Below are positions 8,538 to 17,149 of a DNA stretch of 64,000 bases, piece after piece. A program made the translations under genes and the position numbers. The notes under the pieces are model-generated. The model saw nothing but the letters and a program-made list of their open reading frames with translations. It did no database searches and was not told the DNA's origin. Position 1 is the stretch's first letter. Every line of letters begins with the position of its first letter. Source of the stretch: Alloprevotella sp. (GTDB taxonomy: Bacteria; Bacteroidota; Bacteroidia; Bacteroidales; Bacteroidaceae); assembly GCA_017478625.1 (NCBI GenBank), contig JAFVDF010000016.1:158787-222786 (forward strand). Direction: 5' to 3'.

Positions 8538-10208
8538 CTATTTAACTAGGATTTCGTCTAAGAAGATCCAATCGTCCGGCGTGGGCGATGAGGCAACAAT
8601 GTGGATATAACGTGCTTTTTGTTTGCCGGTCCATCCCAGATTCTGAAAGAATAATCGGTTGGAAGGACGCTTCACAATCTTGAAGTTGGCTACCTCATTA
8701 TATGTTTTTCCGTCAGCCGATAAGGCAATGGTAAGTTCGGACGGCAGATAGATCCAAGCCACGTCCGACTGCATGAAGTCCATGCCGACAGAGGATATCT
8801 CTATTGCTTTACGCAAATCAACCGTGACATCCAGGCAGTTCTTACCCTTGAAGCCTTGCCAGCGCTTGTCGTTGTGATTCCAGTCGCCTCTTTTGCCGTC
8901 TATCAGGGCATTTTCGCCTGACGCGGGGTAGGTTTCGTTCATTGGCTGGTTATAGATGACACGTCCCTTGCTGGCACGATTGACTATATCTACCAGACTC
9001 TCTGAGCGATGGCCCTGTTCTGTGCGCAGGTCAAATGTGTTATAACCGTTCTGGCTCAATTGATTCAGCGTATGCAGGGTGTTGAAGCGGAACTCTTTGA
9101 AAGGTTCAATCTCTTTACCCGCTTTTCCGATTTCGGCTATGGCAATGATACGCGGATAAAGCATATACTCTGCATGAGCGCCCGTAGGAATAAATTCAGT
9201 CCAGAGATTTCCCTGTACGCCTAATACGTGAGGCGAATCGATAAGCGCATCTTTCAGCAGGTAGGTCTGTTCCAAAGGCAGGTACGTTCCAAAAGCGTAA
9301 GGCTCTACTATGGGTGCATCTTGGTAATAGTCTAAGTAACAATAGGCCGATGGCGAAAGGATTACATCATAGCCCAGATCCACAGCGTGTTGGGCTTTTT
9401 CCAAACCACGCCAGACCATGATGACACTACCTTTGGGCAATCCTTCACAAAGGGCTTCGTCCCATGCGATAGGTTTGCGCCCCTTGCTTATCACATATTG
9501 CATCATTTCTCTGACAAAATGGTCCTGCAATTCTTGATTGCTCTTTATGCCTAATTCTGCCTTGCGCTGACTGCAGGACGCACACTTTTCCCACGCTGCC
9601 ATACTGGCCTCATCGCCACCGATATGGATATATGGAGAGGGGAATATGCTCATAACCTCGTCGAGTACATTCTGCATAAATTGCACCGTCAGGTCGTTGC
9701 TGGGACATAGGTCGCCCTGTCCGTCAAAGATGCCGTTACAAGCTAATTTCGGGTAAGTGGCCAATACCTCCTCGCTATGCCCCGGCATCTCTATCTCTGG
9801 TACAATTTCCACGCCTCTATCTGCTGCGTAGGCTACGAGGTCGCGCATCTGCTCCTGTGTATAATAACCACCATAGGCACCTGGAGTAAATTCCGAGGCA
9901 TATCGGCGGTCATTGTTTACCCACCATTTGTTCCAGTCCTCTTGTGTGCGCCAAGCGGCTTTACTTGTCAGCAGAGGATAGCGTTTGATTTCCAGACGCC
10001 AGCCTGCGGCATCTGTGAGGTGGAGATGTAGTTTGTTGATACCAATATCTTGAAACGCGTCAATCTGTTTCTTTAAGAAATCTACTGAAAAGAAATGACG
10101 TGACACGTCTATCATACATCCACGCCACTCATAGGCCGCGCTTTGGGCGGATAGAGAAACAATGAAGGCACAGGTGGCCATCAATGTGAAGATACGTTTT
10201 TTGAACAT
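8538..10208 (-). CDS. GH20 beta-N-acetylhexosaminidase, secreted
   Basis: This exo-enzyme removes terminal beta-linked GlcNAc or GalNAc from glycans. A signal peptide covers about residues 1-23 (hydrophobic core LMATCAFIVSLSA). The GH20 barrel spans about 28-390 and carries the catalytic Asp-Glu pair in HIGGDEA (D199-E200), plus EIEMPGHSEE near 138-147 and the substrate Trp in GNLWTEF. Residues ~410-556 look like a discoidin/F5-8C-type carbohydrate-binding domain. The N-terminal GH20b domain usual in longer family members is absent. It probably acts on host glycans together with the GH18 locus at 50-60 kb and the sulfatase, though these are not linked. Confidence 0.93.
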   Translation of the reverse strand: MFKKRIFTLMATCAFIVSLSAQSAAYEWRGCMIDVSRHFFSVDFLKKQIDAFQDIGINKLHLHLTDAAGWRLEIKRYPLLTSKAAWRTQEDWNKWWVNNDRRYASEFTPGAYGGYYTQEQMRDLVAYAADRGVEIVPEIEMPGHSEEVLATYPKLACNGIFDGQGDLCPSNDLTVQFMQNVLDEVMSIFPSPYIHIGGDEASMAAWEKCASCSQRKAELGIKSNQELQDHFVREMMQYVISKGRKPIAWDEALCEGLPKGSVIMVWRGLEKAQHAVDLGYDVILSPSAYCYLDYYQDAPIVEPYAFGTYLPLEQTYLLKDALIDSPHVLGVQGNLWTEFIPTGAHAEYMLYPRIIAIAEIGKAGKEIEPFKEFRFNTLHTLNQLSQNGYNTFDLRTEQGHRSESLVDIVNRASKGRVIYNQPMNETYPASGENALIDGKRGDWNHNDKRWQGFKGKNCLDVTVDLRKAIEISSVGMDFMQSDVAWIYLPSELTIALSADGKTYNEVANFKIVKRPSNRLFFQNLGWTGKQKARYIHIVASSPTPDDWIFLDEILVK

Positions 10209-10257
10209 AGGAGATAAGTCAAAAAGTTTTTTCTATAATAGTCTGTGCAAAGTAAAT

Positions 10258-10294
10258 AAAAAATCCCGATTCCAGCCATTGGGAGTCGGGATTT
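10258..10294 (-). terminator. Intrinsic terminator downstream of clpB
   Basis: A 13-bp stem (10261-10273 with 10282-10294, one G-T pair) is followed on the minus strand by a T-rich tract. It lies 47 bp after the clpB stop and separates clpB from the GH20 gene. The dispersed motif CATAATGCAATTTGC (10297-10311) sits beside it. Confidence 0.8.
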
Positions 10295-10341
10295 TCCATA
10301 ATGCAATTTGCAGGAGCAAAGTATGACTGTGCTGATAGTTC

Positions 10342-12942
10342 CTATTCGTTTCGGAATGTCAGTTTGCCATCGGCTACTCCAACGAAAATAGTTTTCTCTT
10401 TGTCTATTGTTCCAGCCAGCAGGTCTTTTGACAGATTGTTGAGTAGCATCCTTTGCAGTGCGCGCTTGATGGGGCGAGCTCCAAACTCGGCGTCAAATCC
10501 TTCTTGCGCTATCAAGTGGATAGCTTCGTCGTCCACGTGGAGCCGTACGTCTTGTGCTTCGAGCCGTTGGATGATAGTCTGTGTCTGCAGCCTTACGATG
10601 TCGGCAATTTGTTCCTCTGTAAGCGGTTCGAACATTATGATATCATCTACGCGGTTTAGGAATTCTGGCCGTATGGTCTGTTTAAGCATATCTAACACGC
10701 CTGTGCGCGCCTCGTCAATAGCCTTTTCGCGCTGGGCCATAGTGGCACCCTCCAATGCGCCTAGTTTTTCTTGTATGAAGCGACTTCCCAGATTCGACGT
10801 CATTATGATAATCGTATTTTTGAAGTTCACCACGCGTCCTTTGTTATCTGTAAGTCGTCCGTCGTCTAGGACTTGGAGCAATATGTTAAAGACGTCGGGG
10901 TGTGCCTTCTCTATTTCGTCGAATAAGACCACGCTGTATGGTTTCCGCCTTACGGCCTCGGTCAGTTGCCCGCCCTCTTCGTAGCCTACATAGCCCGGAG
11001 GTGCACCGACAAGCCTTGAAACACTGAATTTCTCCTGATATTCAGACATATCAATACGGGTCATCAGATTCTCGTCATTAAAGAGATATTCTGCAAGTGC
11101 CTTGGCTAGTTCGGTTTTGCCCACACCAGTGGTTCCCAGAAATATGAACGATCCAATCGGTCGCTTGGGATCTTGCAATCCGGCCCTGCTACGGCGCACT
11201 GCATCACTGACGGCGGCAATGGCCTCGCCTTGTCCTACGACGCGCTTGTGTAGTTCGTCTTCGAGATGTAGGAGCTTTTCGCGCTCACTCTGTAGCATTC
11301 GGTTTACGGGAATACCCGTCCAGCGCGAAACCACATCCGCTATGTCATCGGGCGTAACCTCTTCGCGCACAAGTGCATCGTTTCCCTGCTGGTCTCGGAG
11401 TTTTTTCTCCACACTGTTTATCTCGTCTTCCAATGCGCGTAGTTTTCCGTAGCGTATCTCAGCCACCTTGCCGTAGTCTCCCTCTCTCTCAGCGCGTTCG
11501 GCCTCGAAGCGGAGTTGTTCCATAAGTTTACGGTTCTCTTGAATCTTGGCAATCAGCTGTCGCTCACCTTCCCATTTTGCACGGAAAGCACTTTCGCGCT
11601 CCTGCAATTCGGCAATTTCTTTGCCCAATTGGGCTAGTTTAGGCTCGTCGTGTTCTCTCTTGATGGCCTCGCGTTCTATTTCCAGCTGGCGTAACCGGCG
11701 AGAAATCTCGTCTAATTCTTCGGGCTGAGAGTCGTGTTCCATGCGTAATTTTGCCGCGGCTTCATCCATAAGGTCTATAGCCTTGTCTGGCAGAAAACGG
11801 TCGGATATGTAGCGGTGGGAGAGTTGTGCGGCGGCTATAAGGGCATCGTCTTCGATACGTACCTTATGGTGATTCTCATAACGCTCCTTCAGACCACGTA
11901 GAATACTTATTGTGTCTTCTACACTCGGTTCGTCCACCATTACAGTCTGGAAGCGGCGCTCAAGTGCCTTGTCCTTTTCAAAATACTTTTGGTATTCTTC
12001 CAGCGTAGTAGCGCCGATGGTTCTTATCTCCCCGCGTGAGAGAGCCGGCTTAAGTATGTTGGCTGCATCCATAGCGCCTTCACTTTTACCCGCACCCACC
12101 AGCGTATGAATCTCATCAATGAAGAGGATTATATTACCCTCCGATTGCGTTACCTCATTCACTACGCTTTTAAGTCGTTCCTCAAACTCGCCCTTATATT
12201 TTGCACCGGCCAGCAGTGCCCCCATATCGAGCGAGAAGAGTTGCTTGTCGCGCAGATTGTCTGGGACGTCGCCACGTACTATACGCTGGGCTATTCCTTC
12301 CACTATGGCCGTCTTACCGGTGCCCGGCTCACCAATCAGGATGGGGTTGTTTTTCGTGCGACGCGATAGGATTTGAAGTACACGGCGTATCTCGTCGTCG
12401 CGACCAATCACTGGGTCGAGGTGTCCGCTCTGCGCTTCATCAACCAGGTTGCGCGCATATTTTTGCAGAGCCTGCCATGTGTCTTCGCTAGACGGACTGT
12501 CTGTGGTCTTTCCACCTCGGAGCTGGGTAATGGCCTGACTTACGATTTCACGGCTTAGACCTGCGTCACGAAGAATGTGGCCTGCAGTACCATTGGAACT
12601 GGTAAGTGCCAGGAGCAACGTTTCAATACCGACGAAAGTGTCACCTTGTTTGCGGGCCAGTTCTTGCGCCTGAAGCAACACTTGGTTGGCCTCTTTGTCT
12701 AGATAAGGTTCACTGCCGGTCACACGGGGTAGCCGGCCGATTTCATTATGTACAGCCTGTACCAAGGGTTGCAAGGCTACACCAGCCTTATTGAACAGAA
12801 ATTTTATCACATCTTCGCCTACGGCAAGTACGCCGGCGAGCAGATGCAAGTCTGTGATAGCTTGTTGTCCGCCTGTAGAAGCTTTGTCTATGGCGGTCTG
12901 AATGCTCTCTTGAGCCTTGATGGTAAAATTATCTAACTTCAT
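10342..12942 (-). CDS. clpB: ATP-dependent chaperone ClpB
   Basis: ClpB is the Hsp100 disaggregase that works with DnaK to rescue aggregated proteins. The 866-aa protein is full length: Clp_N repeats (about 1-145), AAA1 with Walker A GEPGTGKT (204-211) and the [12 protein letters not shown] Walker B, a coiled-coil middle domain (about 400-530, rich in Glu/Arg/Lys), AAA2 with [12 protein letters not shown] near residue 608, and the D2-small domain. It is transcribed alone. The 301 bp upstream contain palindrome arrays that could be heat- or stress-related operators, but no known heat-shock operator is recognised. Confidence 0.97.
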   Translation of the reverse strand: MKLDNFTIKAQESIQTAIDKASTGGQQAITDLHLLAGVLAVGEDVIKFLFNKAGVALQPLVQAVHNEIGRLPRVTGSEPYLDKEANQVLLQAQELARKQGDTFVGIETLLLALTSSNGTAGHILRDAGLSREIVSQAITQLRGGKTTDSPSSEDTWQALQKYARNLVDEAQSGHLDPVIGRDDEIRRVLQILSRRTKNNPILIGEPGTGKTAIVEGIAQRIVRGDVPDNLRDKQLFSLDMGALLAGAKYKGEFEERLKSVVNEVTQSEGNIILFIDEIHTLVGAGKSEGAMDAANILKPALSRGEIRTIGATTLEEYQKYFEKDKALERRFQTVMVDEPSVEDTISILRGLKERYENHHKVRIEDDALIAAAQLSHRYISDRFLPDKAIDLMDEAAAKLRMEHDSQPEELDEISRRLRQLEIEREAIKREHDEPKLAQLGKEIAELQERESAFRAKWEGERQLIAKIQENRKLMEQLRFEAERAEREGDYGKVAEIRYGKLRALEDEINSVEKKLRDQQGNDALVREEVTPDDIADVVSRWTGIPVNRMLQSEREKLLHLEDELHKRVVGQGEAIAAVSDAVRRSRAGLQDPKRPIGSFIFLGTTGVGKTELAKALAEYLFNDENLMTRIDMSEYQEKFSVSRLVGAPPGYVGYEEGGQLTEAVRRKPYSVVLFDEIEKAHPDVFNILLQVLDDGRLTDNKGRVVNFKNTIIIMTSNLGSRFIQEKLGALEGATMAQREKAIDEARTGVLDMLKQTIRPEFLNRVDDIIMFEPLTEEQIADIVRLQTQTIIQRLEAQDVRLHVDDEAIHLIAQEGFDAEFGARPIKRALQRMLLNNLSKDLLAGTIDKEKTIFVGVADGKLTFRNE

Positions 12943-12995
12943 ATTTTTCTACGTTTGGTTTCTGTCTTTCTATTACTCAAACTTCTTGCCAAACG

Positions 12996-13096
12996 CCATT
13001 ATGCGGTCGTTTTGTCAGATTATGGGCCTAAATTGCAGGTTTACAGGCTGACAAAATGGCATAATTCCCGTTGTGTGTAGCATAATGCCATTTTCT
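12996..13096. repeat. Cluster of the dispersed ATTATG motif upstream of clpB
   Basis: Copies resembling CATAATG(C/G)(A/C)ATTTTC occur here in both orientations: 12996-13010 (CCATTATGCGG), 13052-13068 (AAAATGGCATAATTCCC, inverted) and 13080-13096 (GCATAATGCCATTTTCT). The last two form inverted arms able to pair (AAAATGGCAT with ATGCCATTTT). The same motif recurs in other intergenic regions of the window. Confidence 0.6.
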
Positions 13097-13098
13097 AT

Positions 13099-13153
13099 TT
13101 CACAGTGTGAAATATGAAGTTCACACTGTGAAATGTGGAGTTCACACTGTGAA
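13099..13153. repeat. Three 13-bp palindromes at exact 21-bp spacing
   Basis: TTCACAGTGTGAA (13099-13111) and two copies of TTCACACTGTGAA (13120-13132, 13141-13153) start exactly 21 bp apart, which is two helical turns. The 8-bp intervals (ATATGAAG, ATGTGGAG) are also similar, making a tandem 21-bp repeat. They lie in the gap between the clpB start (12942) and the trpB stop (13244), about 157-211 bp before clpB. This looks like an operator array for a dimeric regulator bound on one DNA face; the regulator is unknown. Confidence 0.6.
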
Positions 13154-13177
13154 CTGAAACAGCGGATTATATAACAG

Positions 13178-13217
13178 ACAGACCGCACGGACTTGCTGGC
13201 AAATCGGTGCGGTCTGT
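13178..13217 (-). terminator. Probable terminator downstream of trpB2
   Basis: An 11-bp perfect stem (13178-13188 with 13207-13217) begins 27 bp after the trpB stop. On the minus strand it is followed by an AT-rich stretch (GTTATATAATC) rather than a clean T-run. Confidence 0.6.
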
Positions 13218-13243
13218 AGTAGTGACAGTATAGACTTATTTTG

Positions 13244-14605
13244 TTAAATCTTTGGTACGCTGGCCAATGTCTTGGCAATGTCGGCGTCGGAGATGTCGTA
13301 ATTCTGCAAGTCGCCATTCAAGAATTGGTCGTAGGCAGTCATGTCGATGAGTCCGTGGCCTGAAAGGTTGAAGAGGATGGTCTTCTGCTCGCCACTCTCC
13401 TTGCAACGCAGCGCTTCGCGTATGGTAGCGGCGATGGCGTGGCTACTTTCGGGAGCAGGAATGATGCCTTCGGTCTGTGCAAAGAGCAAACCGGCCTGGA
13501 AACTTTCCAGCTGCGGAATATCAACGGCCTTAATATACTGGTCCTTTAAGAGCTGGCTGACAATGGCTCCCGCACCGTGGTAGCGAAGCCCGCCGGCGTG
13601 GATGTTGGCCGGTCTGAAATCGTGGCCGAGCGTGAACATGGGAATCAGTGGCGTGTAACCGCTTGCGTCGCCGAAGTCATATTCAAATTTGCCTCTTGTA
13701 AGTTTTGGGCAACTACTGGGCTCTGCAGTTATGAACGTGGTCTGCTTTCCGTCCAGTAAGTTATGGCGCAGGAACGGGAAGGCCAGACCGCCGAAGTTAC
13801 TTCCGCCACCGAAGCAGGCTATGACAATGTCAGGATACTCACCTGCCTGCTCCATCTGCTTCTCTGCTTCCAGTCCGATAACGGTCTGGTGGAGCGATAC
13901 ATGGTTCAGTACGGAGCCGAGCGTGTATTTACAGTTGGGTGTGCTTATGGCAAGTTCTATTGCTTCGCTGATGGCTGTTCCCAGCGAGCCGGGATTGGTC
14001 GGGTCGGCCGTGATAAAATCTTTTCCTGCGCGTGTGGACATTGAAGGAGAGCCTTCTACCGTTGCTCCAAATGTGCGCATCATTATGCTCCGATAGGGTT
14101 TCTGTTGCAGACTAATCTTTACTTGATAGACCGCAGCTTCCAAACCGAAAGTGCGAGCCGCATAACTCAGCGCGGCACCCCACTGGCCTGCGCCCGTCTC
14201 GGTAGTAACATTCGTGATGCCCTGTTCTTTGAGGTAATAGCATTGTGCGAGGGCGGAATTGATCTTGTGGGAGCCAAGCGGATTGACGCTCTCGTTCTTG
14301 AAATAAATATGAGCGGGTGTATCCAGTGCTTTCTCCAGGTCGTAGGCACGGACGAGTGGCGTGGCGCGATAGGACTTGTATTTTTCCAGAACGGGTTCCG
14401 GAATGTCTATAAAGGAGTGTGTTTGGTCAAGTTCCTGCCGTGCACATTCTTCTGCGAAGAGCGGAAAGAAATCTTCAACTTTCACAGGCTCGTGAGTGGC
14501 CGGGTTGAGTGGCGGAAGGGGCTTATTGACCATGTCTGCCTGGATGTTGTACCACTGTGTAGGGATTTCGCTCTCTTGGAGCAAGAAACGCTTTTGTTTA
14601 GTCAT
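13244..14605 (-). CDS. Tryptophan synthase beta chain-like protein (TrpB2)
   Basis: This PLP enzyme would condense indole with serine (or a related acceptor) to form tryptophan. The 453-aa length and N-terminal extension (IPTQWYNIQADM near residues 14-25) place it in the TrpB2 group, not the TrpAB-complex TrpB1. The PLP lysine is K114 in NPLGSHKINSA, and the phosphate-binding loop is CFGGGSNFGG near 235. No trpA or other trp gene is near, which fits TrpB2 as a stand-alone indole-salvage enzyme. Upstream lie a promoter, a Trp-rich leader peptide and an attenuator, so expression should rise when charged tRNA-Trp is scarce. Confidence 0.92.
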   Translation of the reverse strand: MTKQKRFLLQESEIPTQWYNIQADMVNKPLPPLNPATHEPVKVEDFFPLFAEECARQELDQTHSFIDIPEPVLEKYKSYRATPLVRAYDLEKALDTPAHIYFKNESVNPLGSHKINSALAQCYYLKEQGITNVTTETGAGQWGAALSYAARTFGLEAAVYQVKISLQQKPYRSIMMRTFGATVEGSPSMSTRAGKDFITADPTNPGSLGTAISEAIELAISTPNCKYTLGSVLNHVSLHQTVIGLEAEKQMEQAGEYPDIVIACFGGGSNFGGLAFPFLRHNLLDGKQTTFITAEPSSCPKLTRGKFEYDFGDASGYTPLIPMFTLGHDFRPANIHAGGLRYHGAGAIVSQLLKDQYIKAVDIPQLESFQAGLLFAQTEGIIPAPESSHAIAATIREALRCKESGEQKTILFNLSGHGLIDMTAYDQFLNGDLQNYDISDADIAKTLASVPKI

Positions 14606-14670
14606 GGGATAATGATTTTAGATTATATAAGAAATGTGTATGTCGGATAGATGTGTCGGATAGTGGGAGA

Positions 14671-14711
14671 AGTGAAAAGAAAAAGGCCTGTCGTAAGAAC
14701 GGCAGGCCTTT
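14671..14711 (-). terminator. Attenuator terminator of the trpB2 leader
   Basis: The stem AAAGGCCTG (14682-14690) pairs with CAGGCCTTT (14703-14711) and extends inward by four more pairs, one of them G-T. On the minus strand it is followed by TTTTTCTTTTC. It lies between the Trp leader peptide and trpB2, 32 bases after the peptide stop codon, as expected for transcription attenuation. Confidence 0.88.
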
Positions 14712-14742
14712 GTATCTTTATGTATCTACACGGCGACGTTGC

Positions 14743-14799
14743 TCACGACTGTCTGAGTCTTGAGTTGCGCCACCACCAATTTGCAGATAATTGTTTCAT
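14743..14799 (-). CDS. trp leader peptide with three consecutive Trp codons
   Basis: A short frame reads MKQLSANWWWRNSRLRQS and stops at 14743-14745. Three adjacent TGG codons (14770-14778) make it a classic sensor of Trp-tRNA supply: stalling there should change folding of the downstream RNA and prevent the 14671-14711 terminator. It begins about 20 bases after the predicted transcription start. The arrangement fits the published Bacteroid-trp RNA class found upstream of trp genes in Bacteroidetes; I have not compared it with that alignment. Confidence 0.9.
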   Translation of the reverse strand: MKQLSANWWWRNSRLRQS

Positions 14800-14825
14800 T
14801 TTCATGTAAGTGAGTCTTTCGTGTA

Positions 14826-14857
14826 CAAATGTATGGGATGTGATATTACGAACCAAA
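14826..14857 (-). promoter_or_regulatory. Promoter of the trp leader and trpB2
   Basis: On the minus strand TTTG (14854-14857) and a perfect TAnnTTTG box, TACATTTG (14826-14833), are separated by 20 bases. This is the Bacteroidetes housekeeping promoter arrangement. The start point would fall about 20 bases before the leader-peptide ATG. Confidence 0.8.
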
Positions 14858-14966
14858 CTTTTTGCCGAAAAAAGTAGGTTTTTTCTTTCGTTTTGTAATT
14901 CTTTGAGGTGTCGGAATGCTGAAAGGCGCCTATTTGATAGTTAGAGTGTGCACAATGTGCGCGTTT

Positions 14967-15488
14967 TTATTCAGTATCAAGCCCGTTGGCACGCCGTGCA
15001 TATTCAAATAGTGCAGAGGGAAGATGACAATAGCCGTCAGGATGCTTCTGCAAGTAGTCCTGATGGTACTCGTCGGCCGCATAGAAGTTCCGAAGTGGAA
15101 GTATCTCCGTAGCAATCGGCTCGGAGTAAGACTCTGCCACCTTGGCGCATATTTCTTTGGCCAGATGCTCCGTTTCTGCATCCTCATAGTATATGCCTGT
15201 GCGATAGCGAGTACCGATGTCATGGGCCTGCCCATTAACTTGAGTGGGATCTATGGCCTTGAAAAACATTTCCAGAAGCAGGTGTAGGCTGACTACATCG
15301 GCGTCATAGATGATATGTACGGCTTCTGCATATCCCGTAGTATCGGTATAGACTTCTTTATAGGTGGGCGCTTCGGTATCTCCGTTTGCGAAGCCTGTTT
15401 CTGTACTCAGTACGCCACGGACTTGCTTGAAATAATGTTGCGTGCCCCAGAAGCAGCCTCCTGCAAGGTAAAGATGTTTTTCGGTCAT
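14967..15488 (-). CDS. msrA: Peptide-methionine (S)-S-oxide reductase MsrA
   Basis: MsrA repairs oxidised methionine in proteins. The 173-aa protein begins with the catalytic motif GCFWG (residues 11-15, Cys12) and contains the family blocks TGFANG, YTDTTGYAEAVHI and a near-C-terminal YHQDYLQKHPDGYCH. It is a single-domain MsrA with no MsrB fusion, and no msrB is visible nearby. It follows the sulfatase gene with a gap of only 4 bp, so the two are co-transcribed. Confidence 0.96.
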   Translation of the reverse strand: MTEKHLYLAGGCFWGTQHYFKQVRGVLSTETGFANGDTEAPTYKEVYTDTTGYAEAVHIIYDADVVSLHLLLEMFFKAIDPTQVNGQAHDIGTRYRTGIYYEDAETEHLAKEICAKVAESYSEPIATEILPLRNFYAADEYHQDYLQKHPDGYCHLPSALFEYARRANGLDTE

Positions 15489-15492
15489 AATC

Positions 15493-17121
15493 TTATAGTG
15501 TAAAATCGTTGAGTATTGGGTCGTGATATTGGAGTTGCAGGCGTTTTAACTCTTTGCGCATACGCCTGGTAGCCTTCTCTGTGCCCGGCTGACCATAGAT
15601 GTTATGCAGTTCATGAGGATCCGCTTGCAAGTCATAGAGTTCCCAAGCGTCAATATCTTGGTAGAAATGAATCAGCTTATAGCGTCCGTCAAATACACCG
15701 TAATGACGTTTTACACTGTGCTCGGCTGGAAACTCATAATAATGGTAGTAGAGACTGTGACGCCAGTTTTTCGGATGTTCTCCTTTGAGCAGTGGCAAGA
15801 GAGACACACCGTCCATATCTGCAGGAACCTGTGCGCCGGCAAGTTCGAGGAAAGTGGGCGCGTAGTCTATGTTTTGTACCATTTCGTGTATCAGTCCGTC
15901 GTCGCCCTTATCGTGCAGATTGGCTTCACGCTCTTTTTGCAGGGTGCGAGGCAGTTGCATTACCAGTGGAGTGGCAAATGATTCCTGATACATAAAGCGT
16001 TTGTCGAACCAGCCGTGTTCGCCCATATAAAAGCCTTGGTCGCTGGTATATACGATAAGGGTGCTGTCCGTCAGACCTGCATTTTCCAGATAATCTAACA
16101 GTCGGCCCACATTGTCGTCCAGCGTCTTTACCACTTTGGCATAATCGCGCATGTAGCGCTGATATTTGAATTCAGCCAGCGCACGGGCTCTCTCGCTGTA
16201 TTGGCTGGGCTTCTGGGTCTCCAACTCATTCTGGAGTTCGTGGAAGTCGGGGAAACGATTCAGAAAATCTACAGTGAGCGAATCGTAGAAGAAGGAATAG
16301 GCCAACTGGTCTCTGCCGTCAAGTCGGGTGACCATATTTTTGTAATGCTCAGATAGGCGCGTGTGTTCATAAGGCTGATACATCTTGGTGTCGTACACGA
16401 GGTCCATATCTTTTGCAATATGCATTTCCTGTGTTTGAGCCGCGCGACGCCCGTCGAAATCATCGTAGAAAGTGTCAGGAAGCTGAAATTCCTGATCTTC
16501 ATACTCGTGCAGGTATTTTATTTCGGGCAACCAATCGCGGTGTATAGCCTTGTGATGGACGAGTATAAGGAAAGGTTTTTCCTTGTCGCGTTTATTCTCC
16601 AACCAGTCTATGGCCTTGTCCGTAATGATATTGGTAAGGTATCCTTTCTCGGTGCTTGTAGTGCCGTCCATATTGATGAACGGCGGGTTGTAGTAGTCGC
16701 CCTGTCCTGGCACTATGTTCCAGAAATCAAAGCCCGTCGGGTCGCTTACGAGGTGCCACTTACCAATCAGTGCAGTCTCGTAGCCTGCCTGCTGGAGTAA
16801 CTTGGGCATCGTCTGCTGGCTCCCGTCAAAGATTCCGTGCTCGTTGTTGGTAAATCCATTATTATGACTGTGTTTCCCCGTAATCATACAGGCACGGCTG
16901 GGCCCACTGAGCGAGTTGGCTACATAGCTTTGCGTAAATCGGAGCCCGTTTTCGGCTATGCGGTCAAGGTTGGGCGTCTGTATGTGGCTTCTGTCGTAGC
17001 ACGACATCATCTGTGCCGTGTGGTCATCCGTCATAATATACACCACATTATAGCGCTGGGCCGATGCCGCTATGGGAAGGAGCGACAGCACAGCGGCCAT
17101 TTTACCGTAGGTCTGTTTCAT
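15493..17121 (-). CDS. Secreted serine-type sulfatase
   Basis: This type I sulfatase family protein hydrolyses sulfate esters, probably on glycans. I start at ATG 17121 (MKQTYGKMAAVL), which gives a clean signal peptide to about residue 21 and avoids overlap with glmM; the frame is open to 17190. The metal-binding Asp pair is TDDH (residues 31-34). The modification signature is S72-G-P-S-R76, so the formylglycine precursor is Ser rather than Cys and needs a radical-SAM maturase (anSME), which is not in the window. The C-terminal half carries further sulfatase blocks (TSDQGFYMGEHGWFDKR). Substrate unknown. It lies between glmM and msrA in a leftward run. Confidence 0.92.
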   Translation of the reverse strand: MKQTYGKMAAVLSLLPIAASAQRYNVVYIMTDDHTAQMMSCYDRSHIQTPNLDRIAENGLRFTQSYVANSLSGPSRACMITGKHSHNNGFTNNEHGIFDGSQQTMPKLLQQAGYETALIGKWHLVSDPTGFDFWNIVPGQGDYYNPPFINMDGTTSTEKGYLTNIITDKAIDWLENKRDKEKPFLILVHHKAIHRDWLPEIKYLHEYEDQEFQLPDTFYDDFDGRRAAQTQEMHIAKDMDLVYDTKMYQPYEHTRLSEHYKNMVTRLDGRDQLAYSFFYDSLTVDFLNRFPDFHELQNELETQKPSQYSERARALAEFKYQRYMRDYAKVVKTLDDNVGRLLDYLENAGLTDSTLIVYTSDQGFYMGEHGWFDKRFMYQESFATPLVMQLPRTLQKEREANLHDKGDDGLIHEMVQNIDYAPTFLELAGAQVPADMDGVSLLPLLKGEHPKNWRHSLYYHYYEFPAEHSVKRHYGVFDGRYKLIHFYQDIDAWELYDLQADPHELHNIYGQPGTEKATRRMRKELKRLQLQYHDPILNDFTL

Positions 17122-17149
17122 AGATTGAGGAAATTGGAGAATGAAAGGA

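Noticed and set aside
13099-13153. Short repeats resembling a mini CRISPR array
   Set aside because: Only three 13-bp units with 8-bp, mutually similar intervals; no cas genes. The symmetry fits operators instead.
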